A DNA stretch of 6,062 bases from positions 1 to 6,062 of the forward strand of contig CAMWUH010000138.1 of the NCBI GenBank assembly GCA_947177325.1. The letters run 5' to 3'. Every line of letters begins with the position of its first letter. The first letter of the stretch is position 1. Shown here piece by piece: positions 1 to 6,045 of the stretch. Both the position numbers and the translations under genes were made by a program. The notes below the pieces were generated by a model. That model was not told the origin of the DNA and ran no database searches. It saw only the letters and a program-made list of their open reading frames with translations. The stretch comes from an uncultured Bacteroidales bacterium. GTDB lineage: Bacteria > Bacteroidota > Bacteroidia > Bacteroidales > Muribaculaceae.

Positions 1-23
1 TATAATGATAGTTGGGAAATGGA

Positions 24-55
24 AGCAAAAAAAGAAACCGCAGGCGGGCCTGTAA
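24..55 (-). terminator. Probable 3' terminator of rnpB
   Basis: Downstream of the P1 3' strand on the minus strand, a short CAGG/CCTG hairpin (53-42) is followed by CGGTTTC and then an uninterrupted T7 (33-27). The stem is short and overlaps the P1 helix, so it would compete with mature folding. The U-tract is the stronger part of the evidence. Confidence 0.45.
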
Positions 56-514
56 GCCGGGTTATGTAAGCATCGTGCGCCCGTGAGGGCGGCTCAAAAT
101 GCTTGCTCGTCATTTATCTTTGGTCCTCCCCGAGGGAGGCTCCGTTGCAGTCTACCCCCCGGCAATGGGCGAGCAACCCTTAAATGCCGGTATACTTGAC
201 CTTGCAACCTACAAGACGTGCGGCACGGCACATCGCTGCACCGCCCGGTGGGCTCTTACCCCACCTTTTCACCCTTACCTCCACTTGCAACAGATATACT
301 GATGCACCGATGTGGAGGCGGTAATTTTCTGTCACGCTGCTCTACCGTCGCCGATAGCTCTCAGTTAGAGAGTGTAGCGCTCTGCGTTGCCCGGACTTTC
401 CTCAGACGTTTCATTTCTTCTTCGTGGTCACTTACACGACATGGTTTACAGGTCGAAGTCGAGCCATCGTTGCCGATGGCCGAGCCACGACGCCCGCGAC
501 GAGCCGGCCCGCTG
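42..514 (-). ncRNA. rnpB: RNase P RNA, bacterial class A
   Basis: This is the catalytic RNA of ribonuclease P, which removes 5' leaders from precursor tRNAs. Read on the minus strand, the conserved blocks appear in the expected order. GAGGAAAGTCCGGGC lies at 403-389. The P11/P12 region, with AGGGTGAAAAGG and GGTAAGAG, lies at 275-246. AGATAAATGAC lies at 119-109, and the 3' block AACCCGGCTTAC lies at 63-52. Helix P1 closes the molecule: GCGGGCC at 512-506 pairs with GGCCCGC at 50-44, which sets the ends to within a few bases. The stretch resembling GCAAGGTCAAGTAT also matches the family. At about 470 nt it is longer than the roughly 380 nt of E. coli. Much of the excess is in the P3 arm (about 400-505), which holds a GCAA-loop hairpin at 463-480. 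Open reading frames across this region are coincidental. Identity is near certain; the exact ends are inferred. Confidence 0.96.
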
Positions 515-527
515 TGGTTTCACTCTG

Positions 528-560
528 CAAATTTACGCATTTTTTAATTAGCTATTACAA
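528..560 (-). promoter_or_regulatory. Bacteroidota-type promoter for rnpB
   Basis: On the minus strand TAAATTTG (535-528) matches the Bacteroidota sigma-ABfr -7 consensus TAnnTTTG exactly. A TTG (560-558) sits 22 bases upstream, slightly farther than usual for the -33 element. Initiation about 5-8 bases past the box would fall near 521-523, a few bases ahead of helix P1, which fits rnpB well. Confidence 0.6.
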
Positions 561-573
561 TAAATTATTGTAA
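555..573. repeat. Perfect 9-1-9 inverted repeat between divergent promoters
   Basis: TTACAATAAATTATTGTAA is a perfect dyad of 9-bp arms around one central base. It covers the candidate -33 TTG of rnpB on one side and the first three bases of the methyltransferase -7 box on the other. It could be an operator, or a chance product of AT-rich promoter DNA. The sequence does not identify a binding protein. Confidence 0.7.
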
Positions 574-578
574 ATTTG
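571..578 (+). promoter_or_regulatory. -7 promoter box for the methyltransferase-radA unit
   Basis: TAAATTTG matches the TAnnTTTG consensus and lies 19 bases before the ATG at 598, predicting a very short leader of about 12-14 nt. No convincing TTG is found at the expected -33 position (about 546-550), so the call rests on the -7 box and its location. The same octamer serves rnpB on the opposite strand. Confidence 0.45.
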
Positions 579-597
579 TAAAAAGAACAACTAAGAA

Positions 598-1407
598 ATG
601 TCAACCGAACAATCACATATTTTCGCAGGCAATGAGTTCCCGGCATTGGGCGCAGGAATGCGCAAAGCCGTCATGGCTTTGCGCTCGGCCAAGCAACGCC
701 GACTGCAGGGTCTGTTTATCGTTGAGGGCTCCAAGGCTCTGAGCGAGTTGCTTCCCCTGTTCACATGCACTACCGTTATAGCTTCACATCGCTGGCTGAC
801 GCTTCATGCCGACGAGGTTGCCGGCATCAAAACATTTGTGGCCAAGACGGCCGACTTCGAGCGGTTGTCATCGCTCTCAAATCCGCCCGACGTTATCGGC
901 ATATTTGAGTTGCCGGAGCGAAGATTCGAGCCGTCAAAGGCTGCTTCCGAACTGGTGATTGCTCTTGACGGCATACAGGACCCCGGCAATCTGGGCACTA
1001 TCATCCGTGCCTGCGATTGGTTTGGGGTAAAGGAGATTATATGCTCACGCGACACTGTTGACCTCTTCAATCCTAAAGTTATACAATCAACGATGGGGGC
1101 AATAGGGCGCGTCAACGTCAATTACGTTGACCTGCCTGCAACGCTGGCCGATATGCCTGCCGCAACCCCTCTGATCGGCACTTTCCTTGACGGCGAAAAC
1201 ATCTACAGCTCTACCCTGCCCCGCGCCGGGGTAATCGTGATGGGCAACGAAGGCCACGGCATTTCGCCGGAAGTGGCCGAGCTGATTAATATGCGCCTGT
1301 TTATTCCGCCATATCCGGTTGACGCCACACATGTTGAGTCGCTCAATGTGGCGATGGCCACTTCAATCACCCTGGCTGAATTTCGCCGCCGTTCATTAAC
1401 CTTTTAA
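598..1407 (+). CDS. SpoU/TrmH-family RNA 2'-O-methyltransferase
   Basis: This is a cytoplasmic SAM-dependent enzyme expected to methylate a ribose 2'-OH in rRNA or tRNA. The family has a C-terminal trefoil-knot (SPOUT) fold and acts as a dimer. Residues about 28-110 form the N-terminal RNA-binding domain, with the typical FIVEGSKAL segment (40-48). The three SpoU motifs are intact. Motif 1 is DPGNLGTIIR (128-137), with Asn131 and the catalytic-type Arg137. Motif 2 is MGNEGHGIS (215-223). Motif 3 is IPPYP followed by ESLNVAMA (236-254). Length (269 aa) is normal for the RlmB/TsnR-like group. The first 20 residues lack similarity to the domain, so the ATG at 658 (Met21) is a possible alternative start. 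The ATG at 598 is kept because the promoter box lies just before it. radA follows after 13 bp. Which nucleotide is modified (RlmB-type 23S G2251 or another) cannot be told from sequence, so no symbol is given. Confidence 0.93.
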   Translation: MSTEQSHIFAGNEFPALGAGMRKAVMALRSAKQRRLQGLFIVEGSKALSELLPLFTCTTVIASHRWLTLHADEVAGIKTFVAKTADFERLSSLSNPPDVIGIFELPERRFEPSKAASELVIALDGIQDPGNLGTIIRACDWFGVKEIICSRDTVDLFNPKVIQSTMGAIGRVNVNYVDLPATLADMPAATPLIGTFLDGENIYSSTLPRAGVIVMGNEGHGISPEVAELINMRLFIPPYPVDATHVESLNVAMATSITLAEFRRRSLTF

Positions 1408-1420
1408 CACCTATATTCAC

Positions 1421-2788
1421 ATGGCAAAGAAACAGATAAAAACAGCATGGTATTGCTCGGCCTGCGGAGCTGAGTCACCGAAATGGGTAGGGCGATGCCC
1501 GGCTTGCGGTGAATGGAACACGATGGTAGAGGAGCGCGTGCCTTCAGGGGCATCAAAGTCGATAGGTCCGGCGCGCCGAGGCAAGAGCGTCGCGGTGCCG
1601 GTGTCGAGAATTGAGGCCACGAGCGAGGAGCGCATCCACATGCCGTCAGAAGAGCTTAACCGAGTACTCGGTGGCGGCTTGGTGGCAGGGTCGATTGTGC
1701 TGATTGGCGGAGAGCCGGGTATCGGCAAATCAACACTCGTGCTACAGAATATCCTGTCGATAAAGTCGCGACGTATGCTCTACGTGTCGGGCGAGGAGAG
1801 TGCCTCGCAGCTTAAAATGCGCGCCGACCGCATCGGTCGGGCGGGCGACAACTGCTATATAGTTTGCGAGACCTCGCTTGAAAATATTTTCGAGCATATT
1901 AACGAAGTGAAACCGGAGCTTCTGATAGTTGACTCGATACAGACAATAGCATCTGACGCTATAGAGTCGGCGGCCGGAAGTGTCAGTCAGGTCAGAGAGT
2001 GTGCGGCTCAGCTGCTGAAATATGCAAAAGAGAGCGGGGTGCCGGTGCTGCTTATAGGCCATATTAATAAGGATGGTGCAATAGCCGGCCCTAAAGTGCT
2101 GGAACATATCGTTGACGTTGTGCTCCACTTCGAGGGTGACCGACAAAATATGTATCGCCTGCTCAGAGCCATCAAGAATCGCTTTGGCAACACCAATGAA
2201 ATCGGCATTTATGAAATGTGCCAGCGTGGGTTGCGCGAAGTTACCAATCCGTCGGAGATGTTGCTGTCGACGGCCAACCAGGCATTGTCGGGGGTAGCAA
2301 TCGGTGTTGCGATTGAAGGAATCAGGGCATTTTTGATTGAGACCCAAGCCCTTGTAAGTTCAGCGGCCTACGGCACACCCCAACGCTCCGTTACCGGCTT
2401 TGACTCCCGACGGATGAACATGCTGCTTGCCGTGTTGGAAAAGCGTGTAGGGTTTAAGCTAATACAAAAAGATGTGTTTCTGAACATTGCCGGAGGCTTT
2501 AAGGTGGCCGACCCGGCAATGGATTTGCCGGTCATCTGCGCGGTTCTGTCGTCGAATGTAGATATGGCGATACCGCGGTCGATATGTATGGCCGGAGAGG
2601 TAGGCTTGTCGGGGGAAATCCGTCCCGTGTCGCGCATAGAGCAGCGCATTAGTGAAGCGGCCAAATTAGGGATGGAAACAATTATCATTCCCCGTCACAA
2701 TCTCAAAGGCATCGACACCACAAAATTTCCGCTGAAAATCGTAGAAGTTTCAAAAGTAGAAGAAGCCTTCCGCCACCTTTTCGCATAA
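1421..2788 (+). CDS. radA: DNA repair and recombination ATPase RadA (Sms)
   Basis: RadA is a RecA-like hexameric DnaB-type motor that extends D-loops during homologous recombination and helps process stalled forks. All family modules are present in order. An N-terminal C4 zinc finger uses Cys12, Cys15, Cys26 and Cys29, the second pair in GRCPACGEW. Walker A is GEPGIGKST (97-105). A Walker B-like strand is LLIVD (167-171). The RadA signature KNRFG (252-256) is followed by GNTNEIG. A C-terminal Lon-like domain begins around residue 285, with GGFKVADPAMDLP (358-370) and GEVGLSGEIRPV (392-403). As is normal for RadA, this domain is not expected to be a working protease. Length (455 aa) is standard and nothing is truncated. 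The start gives the usual few residues before the zinc finger. No Shine-Dalgarno is seen in the 13-bp gap after the methyltransferase gene, consistent with cotranscription in a Bacteroidota host. Confidence 0.98.
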   Translation: MAKKQIKTAWYCSACGAESPKWVGRCPACGEWNTMVEERVPSGASKSIGPARRGKSVAVPVSRIEATSEERIHMPSEELNRVLGGGLVAGSIVLIGGEPGIGKSTLVLQNILSIKSRRMLYVSGEESASQLKMRADRIGRAGDNCYIVCETSLENIFEHINEVKPELLIVDSIQTIASDAIESAAGSVSQVRECAAQLLKYAKESGVPVLLIGHINKDGAIAGPKVLEHIVDVVLHFEGDRQNMYRLLRAIKNRFGNTNEIGIYEMCQRGLREVTNPSEMLLSTANQALSGVAIGVAIEGIRAFLIETQALVSSAAYGTPQRSVTGFDSRRMNMLLAVLEKRVGFKLIQKDVFLNIAGGFKVADPAMDLPVICAVLSSNVDMAIPRSICMAGEVGLSGEIRPVSRIEQRISEAAKLGMETIIIPRHNLKGIDTTKFPLKIVEVSKVEEAFRHLFA

Positions 2789-2811
2789 AACGCCGGTTGA
2801 TACATAAATAA

Positions 2812-2850
2812 GAAAGGCTCATTGGTCGCGTATGTACCGGTGAGCCTTTC
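2812..2850. terminator. Bidirectional intrinsic terminator between convergent genes
   Basis: GAAAGGCTCA (2812-2821) and TGAGCCTTTC (2841-2850) form a perfect 10-bp stem. On the plus strand, U-G and Watson-Crick pairs (2822-2826 with 2836-2840) extend it to 15 bp around a 9-nt loop. It is followed by ATTTTGTT on the plus strand and by TTATTTAT on the minus strand. It therefore probably ends both radA and the convergent large surface-protein gene, whose stop is 21 bp away. The inner extension works only in the plus-strand RNA. Confidence 0.88.
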
Positions 2851-2870
2851 ATTTTGTTCATATCTAATAT

Positions 2871-5357
2871 TTAGAGTTGCTTAGTCTTAATCGAAAACTC
2901 CTTTTTGAATGGAATAGATTGTGTTTCTCCGGAGTTAATTCTTCCCATTTTTCTGACGTAGTTATTATAGGATTTACTACCCCATTTTACCGCTCCCGGA
3001 ACGTTCCAGACATCAGTCCAATCTAAATAATAAATAACACCGGCATAATCCCCATCACTGATTCTAATCCAATAGTTCGTTGTAGTATCTAACTGATTTC
3101 CTCCGAACTTGGAGATAGCTGAATTAAATTCGATACGAAAATTCTGGATTAAAACAGACTCAGTATAGGTAGGCATCACATCGCCATAAAGCCCCTCTGC
3201 CATTTCATAATTTAATGGTCCGGACTGCGCGTTTTCTAATCCAAGAAAAATAAGATTCTGCACCTCTTTTTCATGAATTTGAATATAACTGATACCTAAC
3301 ACCGAATCGAATTGAGAGAGATCCGTATTCGGGTCATCAATATACTCAATCGCGCCGTCTTTCATGACAGCCAATTTAAAATTGTCGGGATGGCTCCACA
3401 TCACACTGGGTTGGGATACATCTCTTACACCTCTAACGAAACCCCAGGTTACAGTAAGATTATAGCTGTTGCTCACTTTTTTAAAGCCGTAATGAATATA
3501 TTCGTCTTCATTATCTGTTGCTCTTTCACCACATATATACGTTATGTCATCATATAATTTCGAAAATCCCGCTTTATCTAACGCTTGATTAATATCTGAC
3601 CAACGAGCAACAATTATAGAGCCTTGAGTTTTTGTGGGCAAATAACCATCATATAATTCTTCAGCTAACCATGCAGAGGTAGAATGAAATTGAAGTTCTT
3701 TAGGCGAAATTATAAAATTACCCATAGCCGAGCATACGGTTAAGCCTTCAACGTAGAAGTCTTTCAAATTAGCACTACTATATTGGTCTAAAGTCAGATA
3801 ATATCTTTTTTTAAGCTCTGTGTGGAAAACAGCAATTGACAAGTCAATCGGAGTTGTTGAGTAAATGGTCAGAGATTCCTCGGGGTCGTCGGGATTATTC
3901 GGGTCTTCAGGATTGTTTGGATCGGTAACACCACCAACGGCTTTATATAGTGTATCAATAAAATCCTTTGCGTTGGATTGTGCTTTGGGAAAATCACTTG
4001 CAAGAGAACTTGAGCAGTCAAGCACAAGCATGATAACAGCAGAGCTTCGCTCGGTCACTACTTCTGAATCTTCTTTCTTGTCAAACTCAGAGTTAATTTG
4101 CCACTTACCATTTGATGTTATGTAAGTCCACTCATCAGCAAACTGCTTATCAATCAACTTATTGGTATCAGTGCGAACACCTTGAAACGTAAAGGTTACG
4201 AATATTCCATCGACATTACCTTTAATTATATCTCCTGACTTTGAAGTCATTCCGACGTATTTCACATTCTCAAGAGAGAAATTGTCAAGATTAAAAGTGC
4301 CCTCAATATAAAGTTGAGATTTAGCAGCGTCACTAACATTATCAAAAGTGAATCGAATTAGAGTGCCATTAACTTGACCCGGGATCTTCAGACTTATGGT
4401 TTGTACAAAATTGCTTTGAGTTAATTGACCGGCAATTTCTTTAAATTTTTGATTCACCTCAGCCATACTTGTTACTTCTATAGCATTTTCGGGAGCTGAG
4501 GCAAGTTTAGTCAGATTCTTTCTAAATTGAGCAACATCAGATACGTCGTTACCAAGAATACCAATGGAGTAAGCAGTAATTGATTGCCCGACGACGGTTT
4601 CTTTCATAATTCGCTCGTTCAAGCCATCCAAGCATTCATCACTATTTTGGTATTTATTCTTAATTTCATCTTTCATAAAAGAACCTTGATCCAAACCATC
4701 TGTAAAGGTAACAATTGCTGCAGTTGAAATATCAGATGGAAGCTGAGTATGCTCGAGCGTATTTAGTGCTTGGTCAACAGAATAATAGAGTAGTGTGCCA
4801 TATTTGGTAGTTAAATCGTCGATAAATGAATGAAATCCGGGATAGCTTTCAGCATCGAGATATGCGATAGGATGATTATAAAGGGCTTGATTAAAGCTCG
4901 AAATACCCACATAAATACCACTTTCAAGACTTGACCCAACAATAGTTGCAACAGCACTCGACGAGAATGGACTTTCTTTTCCGGCAACTACAGCTTTTAC
5001 CTTATAGTAGTTTGAGCCAATCAATGGATTTTTGTCGGTATATTGGGTTTCCTTAATATCTGATGCGAGCAACGTGAACTCAATATTGTCACCTGAGCGA
5101 TATATTGAGTAAGACGCATCGTCTACTTTATTCCATGTAATTGTAATTTCATTTTGGCCAACCTGAGAAGTAACTTCAGAGGGAGGAGTAATGATGTCGT
5201 TGACCTCTAAAAAGTCAAAGTCAGTGATTCTAAGCTCATGCAAAATCTCTCCGTCCTTAAAAATTTGCAGAACTTTTTCAGTGTTCGCGTAAGTTAAAAC
5301 AGTTGCGATTAAGACAGCTCCTACTACCAAGAGCTTTTTAAACGAATATTTCTTCAT
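2871..5357 (-). CDS. Large exported protein: Fn3, permuted VWA, tandem C-terminal domains
   Basis: This is a predicted secreted or surface protein of unknown function; adhesion or ligand binding is inferred from its domains. Residues 1-25 are a Sec signal peptide (KK, hydrophobic core, cut near TYA-N) without a lipobox cysteine. Residues 27-54 form the short beta motif seen at the mature start of many Bacteroidales exported proteins (QIFKDGEILHELRITDFDF). Residues 58-140 are a fibronectin type III domain. Residues 146-313 match a VWA fold from its second strand to its last helix: VGISSFNQ, then YGTLLYYSVDQAL with metal-site Thr188, TFTDG with Asp220, and TAYSIGI. The first strand and DxSxS metal motif (VIMLVLDCSSS, 441-451) come only later, after a beta-rich insert at 317-433. 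A linker, DPNNPEDPNNPDDPEE, covers 479-494. Residues 505-648 and 659-806 look like two diverged copies of one domain, the first faintly resembling DUF1566-type C-terminal domains. No T9SS sorting domain is seen at its own C-terminus. It lies 7 bp downstream of the 176-aa gene and is AT-rich compared with radA. Confidence 0.9.
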   Translation of the reverse strand: MKKYSFKKLLVVGAVLIATVLTYANTEKVLQIFKDGEILHELRITDFDFLEVNDIITPPSEVTSQVGQNEITITWNKVDDASYSIYRSGDNIEFTLLASDIKETQYTDKNPLIGSNYYKVKAVVAGKESPFSSSAVATIVGSSLESGIYVGISSFNQALYNHPIAYLDAESYPGFHSFIDDLTTKYGTLLYYSVDQALNTLEHTQLPSDISTAAIVTFTDGLDQGSFMKDEIKNKYQNSDECLDGLNERIMKETVVGQSITAYSIGILGNDVSDVAQFRKNLTKLASAPENAIEVTSMAEVNQKFKEIAGQLTQSNFVQTISLKIPGQVNGTLIRFTFDNVSDAAKSQLYIEGTFNLDNFSLENVKYVGMTSKSGDIIKGNVDGIFVTFTFQGVRTDTNKLIDKQFADEWTYITSNGKWQINSEFDKKEDSEVVTERSSAVIMLVLDCSSSLASDFPKAQSNAKDFIDTLYKAVGGVTDPNNPEDPNNPDDPEESLTIYSTTPIDLSIAVFHTELKKRYYLTLDQYSSANLKDFYVEGLTVCSAMGNFIISPKELQFHSTSAWLAEELYDGYLPTKTQGSIIVARWSDINQALDKAGFSKLYDDITYICGERATDNEDEYIHYGFKKVSNSYNLTVTWGFVRGVRDVSQPSVMWSHPDNFKLAVMKDGAIEYIDDPNTDLSQFDSVLGISYIQIHEKEVQNLIFLGLENAQSGPLNYEMAEGLYGDVMPTYTESVLIQNFRIEFNSAISKFGGNQLDTTTNYWIRISDGDYAGVIYYLDWTDVWNVPGAVKWGSKSYNNYVRKMGRINSGETQSIPFKKEFSIKTKQL

Positions 5358-5364
5358 TGTTAGT

Positions 5365-5895
5365 TTAGTGGATAATAAATTTCAATAATGCTTGGTTATG
5401 ACTATTATGTGCTACCGCGATATAAACGCCAACCGGCAACCCGGTTAATGAGATTGAGTTAGATGTTTGATGACGACATGAATAGATTTTTTCACCCTTT
5501 AGGTTAAAGAGTTCCAATTCATACGCCTGTTCTTCCTCGGCAATTACTAATAAAGATTTATCAGCGTTGATATAATTTATATAAAATGAGGAAGAAGATG
5601 GTATCAGGTCTACCCCTATAGTGTTAGTTGGGATTGCATTGGCAATAGTTAAATGATGGTAATGAGTGTACTTTAAGCTCACTGATTTGTCCTCATCATT
5701 ATTTGATGAAGAAATAATCATCTCATCTTTATTAAAAGCAATGCGATTTAATTGTGACAGGTCAATGCAATGTTGATTATCAGCATTACCACTAAACACA
5801 AAACATGGTACCTCGTCGGATGCATACGCTACCGATACACATAGTAAAAGGAGCCATGAGAACCGATGTAAATAAAAAGGAAAAGCTTTTTTCAT
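5365..5895 (-). CDS. Small exported protein with T9SS-type C-terminal sorting domain
   Basis: This 176-aa protein begins with a signal peptide (residues 1-25: Arg11 before LLLLCVSVAYA, probable cleavage after VAYA). Residues 30-62 (CIDLSQLNRIAFNKDEMII) resemble the short beta motif found in many Bacteroidales exported proteins. The region 65-120 is Ser-rich and unassigned. Residues about 124-176 look like a type A T9SS sorting domain: YELELFNLKGEKIYS, then ISLTGLPVGVYIAVA, and a final LLKFIIH. In that family the domain directs passage across the outer membrane and is then removed or anchored. The protein is therefore probably surface-exposed or secreted in the same module as the 828-aa protein, 7 bp downstream in the same transcription unit. 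No enzyme motif is visible, and function is unknown. The start is supported by the signal peptide beginning immediately. No TAnnTTTG promoter is found in the 60 bp before the ATG, so transcription probably enters from further upstream, through the structured element at 5948-6045. Confidence 0.82.
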   Translation of the reverse strand: MKKAFPFYLHRFSWLLLLCVSVAYASDEVPCFVFSGNADNQHCIDLSQLNRIAFNKDEMIISSSNNDEDKSVSLKYTHYHHLTIANAIPTNTIGVDLIPSSSSFYINYINADKSLLVIAEEEQAYELELFNLKGEKIYSCRHQTSNSISLTGLPVGVYIAVAHNSHNQALLKFIIH

Positions 5896-5899
5896 TTAG

Positions 5900-5914
5900 C
5901 TGATTATACATCAG
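5900..5914 (-). promoter_or_regulatory. Small hairpin just before the 176-aa gene start
   Basis: On the minus strand CTGAT (5914-5910) and ATCAG (5904-5900) form a 5-bp hairpin with a GTATA loop, ending four bases before the ATG (5895). It covers the region a ribosome would occupy and could affect initiation. It is short and may be coincidental. Confidence 0.25.
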
Positions 5915-5965
5915 GGCTCTCCTCTTCAGTGAATGATTGGTTAATATAAAAAAAGCGTGAGAGCC
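5915..5965 (-). promoter_or_regulatory. Possible antiterminator pairing upstream of exported-protein operon
   Basis: On the minus strand GGCTCTC (5965-5959) and GAGAGCC (5921-5915) are perfect 7-base complements 37 bases apart. The first arm shares bases 5959-5962 with the outer stem of the upstream structured RNA, so the two pairings exclude each other and the second would break the terminator. This layout resembles attenuators, but a 7-base match is modest evidence. Confidence 0.3.
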
Positions 5966-6045
5966 GTACCTTTTGCCCGTCCCGCTATCTGAGGCCCTGG
6001 AATTGCCCTTGGAATGGAACGAGCAAACACGCAGAGACCCCACGC
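5948..6045 (-). ncRNA. Candidate structured RNA or leader ending in a U-tract
   Basis: On the minus strand TTTGCTCGTTCC (6027-6016) pairs with GGGACGGGCAAA (5983-5972) in an unbroken 12-bp stem with two G-U pairs, capped by a 32-nt loop. An outer stem joins GCGTGGGG (6045-6038) to TCTCACGC (5962-5955), again with two G-U pairs. T7 (5954-5948) follows directly, as in an intrinsic terminator. The G-U pairs would be A-C mismatches on the plus strand, so the minus strand is favoured. The loop contains a near-direct repeat (ATTCCAAGGGC, ATTCCAGGGC). I do not recognise a known RNA family. It may be an independent small RNA or a terminating 5' leader of the exported-protein genes, whose first ATG is 53 bp beyond the T-tract. 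The 5' end may lie outside the window. Confidence 0.5.

Noticed and set aside
99..547. Two overlapping plus-strand open frames (67 and 109 codons) over the rnpB region
   Set aside because: They run antisense through conserved RNase P RNA blocks; the peptides show no domain-like features and the RNA explains the conservation.
804..1332. Minus-strand open frames inside the methyltransferase gene
   Set aside because: They overlap the SpoU motif region of a clearly real gene and carry no signal of their own.
1742..2347. A 201-codon minus-strand open frame inside radA
   Set aside because: It is fully antisense to intact radA motifs (Walker region to KNRFG) and has no recognisable protein pattern; it reflects codon bias of radA.
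3865..4125. Plus-strand open frame with a repeated GSSGLFGS pattern
   Set aside because: The repeat is the antisense reading of the Asp-Pro-Asn linker of the 828-aa protein.
5903..5908. TATAAT-like -10 box on the minus strand before the 176-aa gene
   Set aside because: Bacteroidota use TAnnTTTG, it lies only 7 bases before the start codon, and it is within the small hairpin; no -33/-35 partner is present.
5792..6043. An 83-codon minus-strand open frame overlapping the start of the 176-aa gene
   Set aside because: It crosses the structured RNA and T7 tract and lies in another frame over the signal peptide of the better supported gene.
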